Positions 54,655 to 63,839 of a stretch of 64,000 nt of DNA are shown piece by piece. Numbering within the stretch: the first letter of the stretch is position 1; every line of letters starts with the position of its first letter. The notes under the pieces are model-generated. The model searched no databases, was not told where the DNA came from, and worked only from the letters and a program-made list of their open reading frames with translations. The stretch comes from CAZGAQ01 sp964523405. Its GTDB lineage: Bacteria; Planctomycetota; Phycisphaerae; UBA1845; Fen-1342. Location: positions 1 through 64,000 of the forward strand of contig CAZGAQ010000022.1 in the NCBI GenBank assembly GCA_964523405.1, in the 5' to 3' direction. Made by a program: the position numbers and the translations under genes.

Positions 54655-55446
54655 CTATGTCCCCGAGCCCGCCGCCAGCGTTTCGCCATTCGCCAGCGGA
54701 TTCACCCCGCGCAGCATGAAGCCCAGTGCGTGCGAATTGTCCCGGTGCGAATGCCGCGGCCGATCGGCCGGATCGCGCACCTGCACGAGCACCGTCTTGC
54801 GCGTCCGGGGCGAGCGGTTGATGTCCGAGCCGTGCACGAGCAGGTAGTTGAAGAACACCACGTCCCCGCGCCGCGCCGGCAGGACCTTGGCGCCCGCAAT
54901 CGGCCAGCGCGCCGGGTCGAGGTAGGGCTGCTTCTCGTTCACGATCGGCAGCGGTCCCTGGCGGTGCGTCCCGGGGTACACGCGGAAGCACCCCATCTCC
55001 TCCGTCGCCTCGGACAGATGAATAATGGCTGCCATCATCGTCCCCAGCGTGTGCGGGAAGTAGTGGAAGTCCTGGTGCATCGGAAACGCCGACCCCTTTT
55101 CCGGCGGTTTGATGAACCCCTTGGTGTGGTGCAACGCCACGTTCGGACCCAATACGTCCGCCAGCGCTCCGGTGAAGCGCTCGTGCGTCAGCACCCGCGC
55201 CCACGCTGCCGAGTACGCCTGCACGTCGTGCGTGTGCAGGATCTCCGTCCGGCGATCCAGGTGGTCCTTCCAGTCGCCGGCCCACGTGGCGTCGATCTGC
55301 GCGGCATTCCGCAGTCGCCGCTGCATCAGCTCGTCCAGCTCGCGCTCCAGCACATCCAGCTCGCCGGCGGAGAAGATGTCGGTGGCCATGACGTAGCCTT
55401 GTTCGTGGTAATGGTGAATCTGCTCGGTGGTCAGCATGTTCGGCAT
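54655..55446 (-). CDS. Phytanoyl-CoA dioxygenase family protein
   Basis: 263 residues of the PhyH Fe(II)/2-oxoglutarate dioxygenase family. The metal motif HxD is 'FPMHQDFHYFPH', the distal His is in 'LLVHGSDINRS', and the 2-oxoglutarate Arg likely in 'RSPRTRK'. 'GCFRVYPGTHRQGPLP' is typical of PhyH. The ATG at 55446 has GAGGAAG upstream; a longer frame above it is not supported. Substrate unknown. Confidence 0.9.
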   Translation of the reverse strand: MPNMLTTEQIHHYHEQGYVMATDIFSAGELDVLERELDELMQRRLRNAAQIDATWAGDWKDHLDRRTEILHTHDVQAYSAAWARVLTHERFTGALADVLGPNVALHHTKGFIKPPEKGSAFPMHQDFHYFPHTLGTMMAAIIHLSEATEEMGCFRVYPGTHRQGPLPIVNEKQPYLDPARWPIAGAKVLPARRGDVVFFNYLLVHGSDINRSPRTRKTVLVQVRDPADRPRHSHRDNSHALGFMLRGVNPLANGETLAAGSGT

Positions 55447-55562
55447 GGGTCTTCCTCGGCCCGCGGCAGCGCACCCGGCACCGCCCACGGCTGATTGTAG
55501 GCCGGTTGCCGCCGCCCGCCCGGTTGCCGGCCCGCCGCCACCCCCGAGGGTTGTGCAGCGCC

Positions 55563-56357
55563 CTACGCCAGTTCCGGATGCAGCAGCCGTCCCTCCATGC
55601 CGCCCGCCACCGGCACGATCGCCCCGCTGATGTGCCCAGCCAGCCGCTCGGCGGTCAGAAACACGATCAGCCCCGCCACATCCTCCGGCTCCGCGATCTT
55701 CCGCAGCGCCATCGTCGCCTGCACGCGCGCAAGTGCCGCCGCATCCGCCAGCCCGTACGCCGCCATCGGCGTCCGTGTCCACCCCGGGCACACGCAGTTC
55801 ACCCGCCCCCGCGGTGCCAACCGCACGATCTCGTTCTTCAGGCTGCGCGTCAGCCCGTAGGCCATCGCCGCCTTCGCCGCCGCATAGTCCGCGTGCTCCG
55901 CCTCACCGAACAGCGCCGCCGTCGACGCCACCAGCACGAGCGCCGCCGCCTCCCGCGGCACCGCCGCCAGATGCCGCAGAAACGCCCGGCACGTCAGGAA
56001 CGCACTCGTCAGATCCGCGTCCAGCGTCTCGCGCCATTCCGCCAGCGTCATCTCGTGCAGCGGTACACCCCGCGGCCGAAACCACCCCGCATTGACCACC
56101 ACCGCGTCCAGCCGGGGGCTGGCCTGCAGCGCGGCGGCGAACAGACGCTCCACCCGCGCCTCATCCCGCAGATCGGCCTGCAACGCTACACTCCCCGCCG
56201 GCGCCGCCCGCGCCAGCTCCGCCGCCGCTTCCGCCTGCGTGTGATAGTGCAGGATGAGTCGCGCCCCCTCGGCCGCAAAGGCCCGCGCCGTCGCTTGCCC
56301 GATGCCGCCCGCCGCCCCCGTGATCAGCACCGTCTGTCCCGCCAGGTCCGTCTGCAT
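55563..56357 (-). CDS. Short-chain dehydrogenase/reductase
   Basis: 264 residues. NAD(P) motif 'TGAAGGIG', catalytic Ser in 'VLVASTAAL' and Tyr-Lys in 'YAAAKAAM'. 'VNCVCPGWTRTPM' and the C-terminal 'GHISGAIVPVAGGMEG' complete the classical SDR pattern. The ATG at 56357 gives the standard N-terminus. A second SDR lies 80 bases upstream, so they may act in one pathway. Confidence 0.9.
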   Translation of the reverse strand: MQTDLAGQTVLITGAAGGIGQATARAFAAEGARLILHYHTQAEAAAELARAAPAGSVALQADLRDEARVERLFAAALQASPRLDAVVVNAGWFRPRGVPLHEMTLAEWRETLDADLTSAFLTCRAFLRHLAAVPREAAALVLVASTAALFGEAEHADYAAAKAAMAYGLTRSLKNEIVRLAPRGRVNCVCPGWTRTPMAAYGLADAAALARVQATMALRKIAEPEDVAGLIVFLTAERLAGHISGAIVPVAGGMEGRLLHPELA

Positions 56358-56437
56358 CCCGTGCTCCTGCGGTGCGCCCGCCTCGGCAGGCGCGGAGGCC
56401 TGCCCCACTCGCGGCCAGCTTCCTGTGAGGCGCTACA

Positions 56438-57199
56438 CTAGATCGCCGGCATCACCCGGCCGCCGCAGACGGGAATGTACGCCCCCGTGATGAACCGGGC
56501 CAGATCGGACGCCAGAAACGCCACCACGTTGCCGATGTCCACGTCCTCGCCGCGATGACCCAAGGGCACCTGCGCCTCGTACGCCGGCTGCCGCGCCGTG
56601 CCCGCCTGCCGGTGCCGATCGCTGATCATCCAGCCCGGTGCCACCTCGTTCACCGTGATCTGGTGACTCCCGATCTCCTTTGCCAGAACCCGCACGATCG
56701 CGTCCAGCCCGCGCTTCCCCGCCGCGTACGCCGACTCCGTGGGCAAACACGTCATCGCGCACTCGGTGTTGATCGCGATGATGCGCCCCCAATTCTTCGC
56801 AATCATCGCCGGCGCGAACGCCTGCGCCATCAGCACCGTCTGCAGCACGCACGAGCGAAACTGCGCCAGGTAATCCTCCGCAGGCTGCTCGAGCAGCCGC
56901 TTCCATTCATACTGCGACACCGCGTTCGTCACGAGAATGTCCACGTCCCCGAGCTGCGCCACCGCCTCCGCGTGCACGCGCTGCACCGTCGCCGCGTCGG
57001 TCAGGTCCCCCTGCACGAGCGCCGCCCGCACCCCCAGCGCCCGCACCTCCTCCGCCAGCCGCGCCGCCCCGTTCGCGCTGCGCAAGTAGTGAATCGCCAC
57101 ATCCGCCCCGCAACCCGCCAGCGCCCGCGCAATCGCCCGCCCCAATTCCCCCGCGGCGCCCGTTACCAGGGCACAGTGGCCCGTCAGGTCAATTCGCAT
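56438..57199 (-). CDS. Short-chain dehydrogenase/reductase, FabG-like
   Basis: 253 residues. 'VTGAAGELGRAIA', 'YAAGKRGLDAIV' and 'VNEVAPGWMISD' mark a classical SDR. The serine position is a Thr-Glu ('INTECAM'), a change from the usual Ser that could weaken catalysis. Its start overlaps the stop of the M48 gene by 11 bases. Confidence 0.88.
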   Translation of the reverse strand: MRIDLTGHCALVTGAAGELGRAIARALAGCGADVAIHYLRSANGAARLAEEVRALGVRAALVQGDLTDAATVQRVHAEAVAQLGDVDILVTNAVSQYEWKRLLEQPAEDYLAQFRSCVLQTVLMAQAFAPAMIAKNWGRIIAINTECAMTCLPTESAYAAGKRGLDAIVRVLAKEIGSHQITVNEVAPGWMISDRHRQAGTARQPAYEAQVPLGHRGEDVDIGNVVAFLASDLARFITGAYIPVCGGRVMPAI

Positions 57200-59402
57200 C
57201 GTGGACACCTTTCTCCGGTGACGCCTGCTCCGTCGGCCCGCCGACCTGCAGCACCTTCTCCACCCGCCCGGCGATGCTCGCCAGCCGGCCCAGGAGGCGC
57301 CTGTACAACGCCACCACATTCTCGACAAACTCGCGCGCGGTGGCGATGGCCGTGCCTGGATCGCGCGCCGTCGGCAGCTCCGGCAGGACCACGTGCGCCA
57401 CGTCGATCTTCCCGGCGGCGTGCTCAAACGGATACGGCACGTCCCGCAGCGGGGGGCGGTGCAGCTCCACGAACTCCAGCAGCCGCTCCGTCCGCGCCCG
57501 GATCACACCTTCGATCGTCGCGTTGTGCGCCTCCGGATTGTAGACCTCGCATGCCATGTGCAGCAGGACGCTATCGCCCAGCACGGAGCAAAAATCGCTC
57601 AACACCGTGTCCAGCGCGACCAGGACCAGCGTCAGCCGCTCCACTTCGGCCCGCAGCGCGCGTCCGTCCTTGAGTCGCTCTTGCACCGCCGGCACCTGTA
57701 GTAGCTCCAGCCCCAGCCGCAGCCGCGTCCGCATGAGCTGCTCGTACTGCTCCACCGTGCCGGCCGCGGCCGCCCGGCGCCGTTCCAGCTTGTGCCGCGC
57801 GTCGGCCACCGCCGCCGGCTGCGCGCTGGGCACCTCGAAGTCCTTCGCGTTGAAGCGGATCTTTGCCCGACACAGCAACTCCGCGCCCTGGATCATCCAC
57901 AACTTGCGCTCGAGCTCGTCATACTCGGCGTACGCCTTCTCTGCGGCGGCTGCGGCCGTGAGCGCGGCCGCGCGGGCCTCCCGCAGCGCCTCCCGCGCTG
58001 CCCGCGGCTGCGCCGGCGCCTGGTGCAGCGACTCGGGGTAGCGCAGCGGGCGGAGCGGGGCGACCTCCAGACCGAAATAGGCATCCTGTGCCCGGCTCTC
58101 GGCCGACTGCTGTTCCTGCTGCTGCACGATCACTTCGGTGGGGGCCAGGTTCGCCCGCGTCAGGTTATCCGGCAACACCGCCTGGTAGTAATTGAAGCTC
58201 GCCCGCCGGCACAATTCATCAAACTCGCGGAACAACGCCGTGGCCGGTGCCGTCAGCGTCAGGAGACCTGCGTGCCGACCGGCTTGCGCCGCCGCGACAC
58301 GGTCTGCCGTGGCGGGGTGCGTGTCGTACCACTTCGTGCGCTGCCCCCGTTCCTTCTCGGCCAGTTCGCGCCGCACTTTGGATGGAGCTTGCCGTGCCTC
58401 CCAGAGGATCAGGCGCGGCAGGTTGTCGGCCAGGCGCCGCTCGCGCCACGCCTCCTCGAGTCGGTCATGCGCCAGCATGCTGGCCATGCCCAAGAGCGGC
58501 AGCTTCTCGCTGGTGCTCGCGAAGGCTTGGCTGCCGGCGATGCGCACCTCGTACTGGTCAGCGTCGAACTCCATGCGCCGCATGAGAAAGCAGCTTACCC
58601 CGTGCCCGCACATCATCAGCAGCCACAGGATGCGCCGCGTCAGCCACACTAGCCCCTGAACCAGCCGGATCACCAGGTTAATGGCCCCGGACGACCCCGC
58701 CGCCGCTCGGACCAGCTGCTCATCCCACGCGTCCCGCCCATACACGACGCGTGCGAACCAGTCGTTGACGGCGCGGATCATGTAGGACAGCCGCATGCCC
58801 AGACCCTGTGAGAAGTGCCCGAATTCGTGCGCCAGTACGCCCGCGAACTCCCGCAGGGACAGGCCTGCCGCCAGCGGTAGGCCGATCGTCAGTGTGAGGT
58901 GCCGGCTCAGCAGCCCGCCGAGACTCGCGCTGGCGTTCACGTCGCAATCAACGTGGATCGCACGCGGCCTGGGAGCGCCCACGACGGTGCACAGACGTTC
59001 GACAAACGCGAACAGCAGGGGCTGCTGCTCGCGGGTCACCATCGTCGGCTCCGGACCGCGGCGGCGCCGCGCGAACAGCGGCTTAACCATGAACAGGATC
59101 AGCGCGACGCCCGCCACAATCGGCGCCACATAGACCAGCAGCGCAAATCGCGCTGAGCCGCCACCGTGCGCATGGCGGAAGATGCTCACATCATGCGTCG
59201 CATGCCACCACACCCCCCAGCCCACCAGCCCGATCATACCGACGTAAACCAGCGGCAGCACCAGCATCACCGCCGCCGCCAGCCCCATTCCGACGGCATA
59301 CAGGGGCGATAACCGTACCGGCGGGATCGTCCCGTCCAGGCTGGCCAGAAGCTCCTCGTCGGTCACACGCGGCTTGGCCGCCGTGGTGGAAGCAGAGGAC
59401 AT
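57189..59402 (-). CDS. M48-family membrane metallopeptidase with long C-terminal region
   Basis: 737 residues. Membrane helices near 45-75 and 100-125 precede a zinc peptidase domain: His192-Glu-Phe-Gly-His196 with the third ligand in 'RRMEFDADQYE' (Glu278) and 'THPATADRV'. This is the M48 (HtpX/Ste24) pattern. The last ~330 residues are charged, coiled-coil-like helices not found in HtpX. The ATG at 59402 was preferred over a frame start at 59501 because the upstream part is not membrane-like. Confidence 0.9.
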   Translation of the reverse strand: MSSASTTAAKPRVTDEELLASLDGTIPPVRLSPLYAVGMGLAAAVMLVLPLVYVGMIGLVGWGVWWHATHDVSIFRHAHGGGSARFALLVYVAPIVAGVALILFMVKPLFARRRRGPEPTMVTREQQPLLFAFVERLCTVVGAPRPRAIHVDCDVNASASLGGLLSRHLTLTIGLPLAAGLSLREFAGVLAHEFGHFSQGLGMRLSYMIRAVNDWFARVVYGRDAWDEQLVRAAAGSSGAINLVIRLVQGLVWLTRRILWLLMMCGHGVSCFLMRRMEFDADQYEVRIAGSQAFASTSEKLPLLGMASMLAHDRLEEAWRERRLADNLPRLILWEARQAPSKVRRELAEKERGQRTKWYDTHPATADRVAAAQAGRHAGLLTLTAPATALFREFDELCRRASFNYYQAVLPDNLTRANLAPTEVIVQQQEQQSAESRAQDAYFGLEVAPLRPLRYPESLHQAPAQPRAAREALREARAAALTAAAAAEKAYAEYDELERKLWMIQGAELLCRAKIRFNAKDFEVPSAQPAAVADARHKLERRRAAAAGTVEQYEQLMRTRLRLGLELLQVPAVQERLKDGRALRAEVERLTLVLVALDTVLSDFCSVLGDSVLLHMACEVYNPEAHNATIEGVIRARTERLLEFVELHRPPLRDVPYPFEHAAGKIDVAHVVLPELPTARDPGTAIATAREFVENVVALYRRLLGRLASIAGRVEKVLQVGGPTEQASPEKGVHDAN

Positions 59403-59534
59403 GCGCACACCCCACTCAATAGCGTGTAGAAGCCGGGGAACCCACCGCCGGCGCGACTCGCATCCTATCCCGTTTGCTCCGCCGCGTCCATTGTCGTACA
59501 CTCGCTGACGCTACACCCAAGGAGATTCGCCCCC

Positions 59535-61520
59535 ATGGCGCTGTCGTTCAAGCCGTTCGACGAGATGACCCCCGCCGACTACCAGGCCATCGGCCTCAAG
59601 GTCGGCCTCGAAGTCCACCAGCAGCTATTGACCGGCCGTAAGCTCTTCTGCCGCTGCCCCGCCGGGCGCTACAGCTACGACTACGACGCCGAAATCCTGC
59701 GCCACATGCGCCCGACCCTCTCCGAACTGGGCGAGTACGACGGCACCGCCCTCATGGAGAAGAAAACCCGCAAGAACATCTTCTACCGCATCAACCACAG
59801 CACCGTCTGCACCTACGAGTTCGACGATACCCCGCCGTTCTTCATCGACAACGAGGCCCTCGACATCGCCCTCGAAATCTGCCTGCTCCTCAAGCTCAAC
59901 CTCGTCTCCGAGCTGCACATCGCCCGCAAGCAGTACCTCGACGGCTCCATTCCCACCGGCTTCCAGCGCACCGGCATCCTCGGTGTCGACGGCGCCATCC
60001 CCTTCCGCGACGGCCGCCAAATCCGCATCCGCCAGCTCTCCATCGAAGAGGATGCCTGCCGCGAGGTCTCCGACGTCGGCCACGACCGCGTCTACCTCAC
60101 CGACCGCCTCGGCATGCCCCTCATCGAAACCGTCACTGAACCCGACATGCACACGCCGCAGGAAGCCGCCGAAGTCGGTCAGATCATCCGCCGCCTCGGC
60201 CGCAGCACCGGCCACGTCCGCACCGGCTACGGCGCCGGCCGCCAGGACGTCAACGTCTCCGTCACCGGCGGCACGCGCGTCGAGATCAAGGGCACCCCGC
60301 AAATCTGGCGCAATCCGCGCCTCATTTACAACGAGGCCCGCCGCCAGTGCAGCCTGCTGCACATCCGCGACCTGCTCAAGGAGCGCGGTGTCACCCCCGA
60401 GACCTTCGAGTGGACCTCGCAGGACGTCACCGCCCTCGTCGGCAAGACCGACTACGAACCCCTCCGCGCCGCCATCGCCGCCGGCCAGGTCGTCCGCTGC
60501 GTCCTGCTGCGCGGCTTCGCGGACCTCTTCAACGAGCAGACCCAGGAGCACACCACCTTCGCCAAGGAGTTCGCCGACCGCGTCCGCGTTATCGCCTGCC
60601 TGACGCGCCTGCCGAACATGCTCCACTCGGACATGGCCACCGACTCGCTCGCCGGCCGCGACTGGAAAACCCTCCGCCGCCGCATGCGGGCCGAGCACAG
60701 CGACGAGCTCGTCCTCGTCTGGGGCTCGCCCGCTGATACGCTGACCGCCGCCAACGAGATCGCCCTCCGCGCTAAGGAAGCCACCGTCGGCATCCCCAGC
60801 GACACGCGCCAGGCCCTCAAGGACGGCACCAACGGCTTTGAGCGCGTCCTGCCCGGCGCCGAGCGCATGTATCCCGACACCGACCTGCCCCCGCAGGAAA
60901 TCCCCCAGCAGCGCCTCGACCGCATCGCCGCCGACCTGCCCGAGCCCGTCTGGCAGCGCGAGGCCCGCTATCGCCAGTGGCGCCTGCCCGCCGAGACCAT
61001 CTTCCCCCTGTGCGACCTGCGCTGGGCCCGCCTCTTCGACCGCCTCATGGCCCTCGGCACCGATCCGACCCTGGCCGCCGTCATCCTCGTGCAGCGCCTC
61101 AAGCACCTGCGCCGCGCGGGTCTGCCCGTCGCGACTCTGACGGACGACGAGATCTTCGCCGTCTTCGAGGCTCATCAGCGCAAACTGCTCAGCCGCGAGG
61201 GCATCGTCGAGGTCCTCGAGCTGGTCGCCCAGCACGAACCCGTCGCCGGCGGCACCGGCCCCGCTCGCGTCGCCGCGGTCTTCGCCGAGCACAATTTCTC
61301 CCCGCTCAACGGCATGGAGCTCGACGAGGCCATCACGCGCCGCCTCGCCCGCGTGGACAGCAGTCAGTTCGCCACCCCCGCGCAAAAGTGCCGCTACCTG
61401 TGCGGCAAGATCATGCGCGACTTCGTCGGCCGCGTGGATGGACGGCTGGTCGCCGAGCGTGTGCACAGTCGTCTGCACGTGCCGCTGGCGACCCACACAC
61501 GCGTCGAGGCCGGGGCCTAG
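59535..61520 (+). CDS. gatE: Glu-tRNA(Gln) amidotransferase subunit E-like (GatE)
   Basis: 661 residues. The GatB/E core starts 'KVGLEVHQQLLTGRKLFCRC' and includes 'RQLSIEEDACREV' and 'LIETVTEP'. Between core and helical domain (~285-430) is a GAD-type insertion ('VLLRGFADLF', 'FADRVRV', 'LHSD') that GatB lacks and archaeal GatE has, followed by the GatE signature 'PGAERMYPDTDLPP' (440-453). A YqeY-like tail ends the protein. GatE works with GatD to make Gln-tRNA(Gln). GatD is not adjacent. AAGGAGA precedes the ATG. Confidence 0.88.
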   Translation: MALSFKPFDEMTPADYQAIGLKVGLEVHQQLLTGRKLFCRCPAGRYSYDYDAEILRHMRPTLSELGEYDGTALMEKKTRKNIFYRINHSTVCTYEFDDTPPFFIDNEALDIALEICLLLKLNLVSELHIARKQYLDGSIPTGFQRTGILGVDGAIPFRDGRQIRIRQLSIEEDACREVSDVGHDRVYLTDRLGMPLIETVTEPDMHTPQEAAEVGQIIRRLGRSTGHVRTGYGAGRQDVNVSVTGGTRVEIKGTPQIWRNPRLIYNEARRQCSLLHIRDLLKERGVTPETFEWTSQDVTALVGKTDYEPLRAAIAAGQVVRCVLLRGFADLFNEQTQEHTTFAKEFADRVRVIACLTRLPNMLHSDMATDSLAGRDWKTLRRRMRAEHSDELVLVWGSPADTLTAANEIALRAKEATVGIPSDTRQALKDGTNGFERVLPGAERMYPDTDLPPQEIPQQRLDRIAADLPEPVWQREARYRQWRLPAETIFPLCDLRWARLFDRLMALGTDPTLAAVILVQRLKHLRRAGLPVATLTDDEIFAVFEAHQRKLLSREGIVEVLELVAQHEPVAGGTGPARVAAVFAEHNFSPLNGMELDEAITRRLARVDSSQFATPAQKCRYLCGKIMRDFVGRVDGRLVAERVHSRLHVPLATHTRVEAGA

Positions 61521-61525
61521 TATCC

Positions 61526-61740
61526 GGGTGGGGCGGGCATCTTGCCTGCCAGGGTGGGGTGGGCATCTTGCCCGCCTTCGTTGGTGTGGGGCGGGCAGCC
61601 TCCCCGCTCCGTGCTTCGTGTGGCACCGGCATCTCGCCGGTGAACCCGTCGCGCCAGCGCGGCGTCTCCCCCCGCGCGGGGAGCATGGGCCTCCGGCCCG
61701 TATCCGCCGCGCGCCAACTCCCCTCCCTCCTAGGGAGGGG
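61526..61740 (+). repeat. Cluster of hairpin repeats downstream of gatE
   Basis: Two 25-base near-copies (61526-61550, 61552-61576) and a degenerate third (~61583-61605) contain 'GGGCATCTTGCC' palindromes. CACCGGC/GCCGGTG (61624-61642) has a similar ATCT-containing loop. Further GC hairpins at ~61667-61684 and ~61725-61741 complete the block. No U-tract, so it resembles REP/BIME-type extragenic palindromes. Confidence 0.7.
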
Positions 61741-62071
61741 GCAGGCGGAGGGTCGGAACCCTCGACCGCGGCGCGCCCGGCTCGAACTCCGTCTTGCGAT
61801 CCAGTTCGACGAACGCGAGCCCAGGCAGGCCGTGCCGCTGCATGAATTCCCACCAGGCGGCATGGTGCCAGTGCAAGTCCGGCCGACGTTGCGCCACCAG
61901 CGCATTCACCTTGTCCTGCAGCGGCCCCAAGGTCGGGGCGAACGCGTCGCACGCCGCCCAGCGCGCGACGTTGAGCGATCGAATCGGCACGCGCCGCAAT
62001 AGAACAACGTGAGACCCGCGCGACTCGGTTGATTGTCCTGCTCCATCCTCGTTGTGCGGCGCTGCAGCCAT
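61730..62071 (-). CDS. Small protein of unknown function, partner of the membrane gene
   Basis: 113 residues. The central part ('DLHWHHAAWWEFMQRHG', 'LPGLAFVELDRKTEF') looks like real protein sequence rich in His and Trp. The last ~15 residues read into the hairpin repeats and may be an extension. It starts seven bases after the stop of the upstream membrane protein gene. No family recognised. Confidence 0.5.
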   Translation of the reverse strand: MAAAPHNEDGAGQSTESRGSHVVLLRRVPIRSLNVARWAACDAFAPTLGPLQDKVNALVAQRRPDLHWHHAAWWEFMQRHGLPGLAFVELDRKTEFEPGAPRSRVPTLRLPPP

Positions 62072-62077
62072 TTCCGT

Positions 62078-63061
62078 CTACCCCACTAGCCCGTCCTGCG
62101 GCACCGGCGGCGTCGGCGCGCTGGACAAGACCGCATCCCAAAGCCACCGTTCGACTTCTTCTGGGCGTCGCATGTTCTGCAATTCCACGGTCTCGGACTG
62201 CGCGTCGCGTATCAGCGTCACGCGCACCGCCGGCCACACCCGCTCCACCCACAGCACCGTGCCGGGCTCGATCGGGTAAGGTGTGATCTCCGGGGTACGC
62301 CGCAGCAGTCCGAACTGCAGCACCTCAATCAATCCGGGCGCGAAGCGGATGTACTGCGGCATCAGTCCGGCTCCGATGGACCACGCGATGGACCCGATGA
62401 TGCCCAGCACGACAAAGTAGCCCAATCCACGCGTCGAGACCCCTTGCACGATCGGCACCAGCCCGAACGAGTTGTTCAGCCCCAGTGCCAGCCACGCCAG
62501 CGCCACCGGCACCGGCCACAGCATGCGCCAGATCGACCGCGTCGGCGTCACGATCCGCGGCTCGAAGTAGTCCGTCAACTCGTCCGGCGGACTTACCGCC
62601 CCTGAGCAGATCACCCACGCACGCTCAACGGCCAGATCGCTCAAACGTCGTCGGTACTCGGCGGTTAGCGCCGTGTTTTCCCGAAATTGTTTCTCAATCG
62701 CTTGCAGCCCCCGTACCTGCGCGGCCCGCGCATCCGCCGCCCACTCCGCGATGCGTGCGCTGTTCTCTTGCCGCCAACGTTGGTCTGCCACGAAATACCG
62801 ACGCTGGTTCCGCATCCGCACGCCGAGATAGGAGCAGAAGGCTAGGCTGGCCAGCCAGTCCTTCAGCAACATCCGCACGCCGCCGCCCCAGAACGCCATC
62901 GCCAGCACTACAGCCAGGACGAGCACGATGACGAGGGCGATCTCTCTTCTCCAGGACCAACTCCGCGGCTTCCCGGGCAACTGCACGAACGCCGGCGCCG
63001 GCCGCGCTGCGACCGCTGGCCCTTGCTCGTTCCGGACGTTATCGCCGTCAATCGCCAACAT
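62078..63061 (-). CDS. Membrane protein of unknown function
   Basis: 327 residues. Hydrophobic segments near 40-75, 180-210 and 220-240. A charged helical stretch (~95-150) follows the first. The C-terminal ~80 residues ('YPIEPGTVLWVERVW', 'SETVELQNMRRPEEVE') may form a PH-like beta domain. A frame starting at 63202 was rejected because its first residues are translated repeat (see 63161-63190). No known family. Confidence 0.68.
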   Translation of the reverse strand: MLAIDGDNVRNEQGPAVAARPAPAFVQLPGKPRSWSWRREIALVIVLVLAVVLAMAFWGGGVRMLLKDWLASLAFCSYLGVRMRNQRRYFVADQRWRQENSARIAEWAADARAAQVRGLQAIEKQFRENTALTAEYRRRLSDLAVERAWVICSGAVSPPDELTDYFEPRIVTPTRSIWRMLWPVPVALAWLALGLNNSFGLVPIVQGVSTRGLGYFVVLGIIGSIAWSIGAGLMPQYIRFAPGLIEVLQFGLLRRTPEITPYPIEPGTVLWVERVWPAVRVTLIRDAQSETVELQNMRRPEEVERWLWDAVLSSAPTPPVPQDGLVG

Positions 63062-63160
63062 ACGAAACCCGCCTGCAGCGCCATCAGCGCCGTGCCTTCG
63101 CAGAAGCCCTACCCGCCATCGCCCCGTAAGCCCCGTGCAATCTACCAACTGCTCTTTCTT

Positions 63161-63190
63161 CTTCGTGCCCTTCGTGTCCTTCGTGGTGAG
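63161..63190 (+). repeat. Nine-base tandem repeat in intergenic spacer
   Basis: CTTCGTG occurs at 63161, 63170 and 63179. On the minus strand it reads 'TTKDTKGTKKK', a sequence familiar from spurious ORF starts in many genomes. Confidence 0.7.
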
Positions 63191-63279
63191 AAAGAGGCGC
63201 ACTGTGCAGCGTCGCCTGCGATGGCCGCGCCGTGCCCCCCATTCTCACCCTGTCACTTGTTCATTCGGTCACGCTGCGA

Positions 63280-63771
63280 TCACGACGCCTTCCGCGCCTT
63301 GAGCTTCGCCCGCGTGTACTCCAAGAGCCCGCCCGCCTCACAGATCGCCAGAATCTCCGCCGGCAGCGTCGGGAACGTGTGGCTCTTCCCGTCCACCGTG
63401 ATCTTCCCGCCGGCCGCATCAATCGCGATCGTGCTGCCTTCTTTGTACGCGTCGACCGCGGCCGGGCACTCGATCAGCAGCAGACCCTGGTTAATGGCCG
63501 CACGGTAGAAGATGCGTGCGAAGCCCTTCGCGACGATGGCCGCGACGCCGACGGACTTCAGTCCGACCACCGGCTGCTCGCGCGACGACCCGCAGCCGAA
63601 GTTTCGCCCTGCGATCACCACGTCGCCCGCCTGCACGCCCTTGGCGAACGTCGCGTCGAGGTCCTCCAGGAGGTGCGGCTTGATCTCCTCCGGCGTCGCG
63701 CAGGTGTACGTGTACTTCCCCGGGAAGAGCATGTCCGTGTTGATGTTGTCGCCGTACTTCCAAACCTTCAT
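63280..63771 (-). CDS. leuD: 3-isopropylmalate dehydratase small subunit
   Basis: 163 residues. The swivel domain of the aconitase family: 'KYGDNINTDMLFPGKYTY', 'GRNFGCGSSREQPVVGLK' and 'GFARIFYRAAINQGLL'. With LeuC it isomerises isopropylmalate in leucine synthesis. The short form is like archaeal/HACN small subunits, so a homoaconitase role is not excluded. GAGGA precedes the ATG at 63771. It follows leuC by 68 bases. Confidence 0.93.
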   Translation of the reverse strand: MKVWKYGDNINTDMLFPGKYTYTCATPEEIKPHLLEDLDATFAKGVQAGDVVIAGRNFGCGSSREQPVVGLKSVGVAAIVAKGFARIFYRAAINQGLLLIECPAAVDAYKEGSTIAIDAAGGKITVDGKSHTFPTLPAEILAICEAGGLLEYTRAKLKARKAS

Positions 63772-63839
63772 GACGTCCTCAGCTTTCAGCGATCTACTTC
63801 GCGCCGTCAACTGCGCTGAATCCCTCAGTCCCTCAATCC

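Noticed and set aside
63062..63202. Longer start of the membrane protein, beginning 'MRLFLTTKDTKGTKKK'
   Set aside because: This is translation of a 9-base tandem repeat seen as a spurious ORF start in many genomes.
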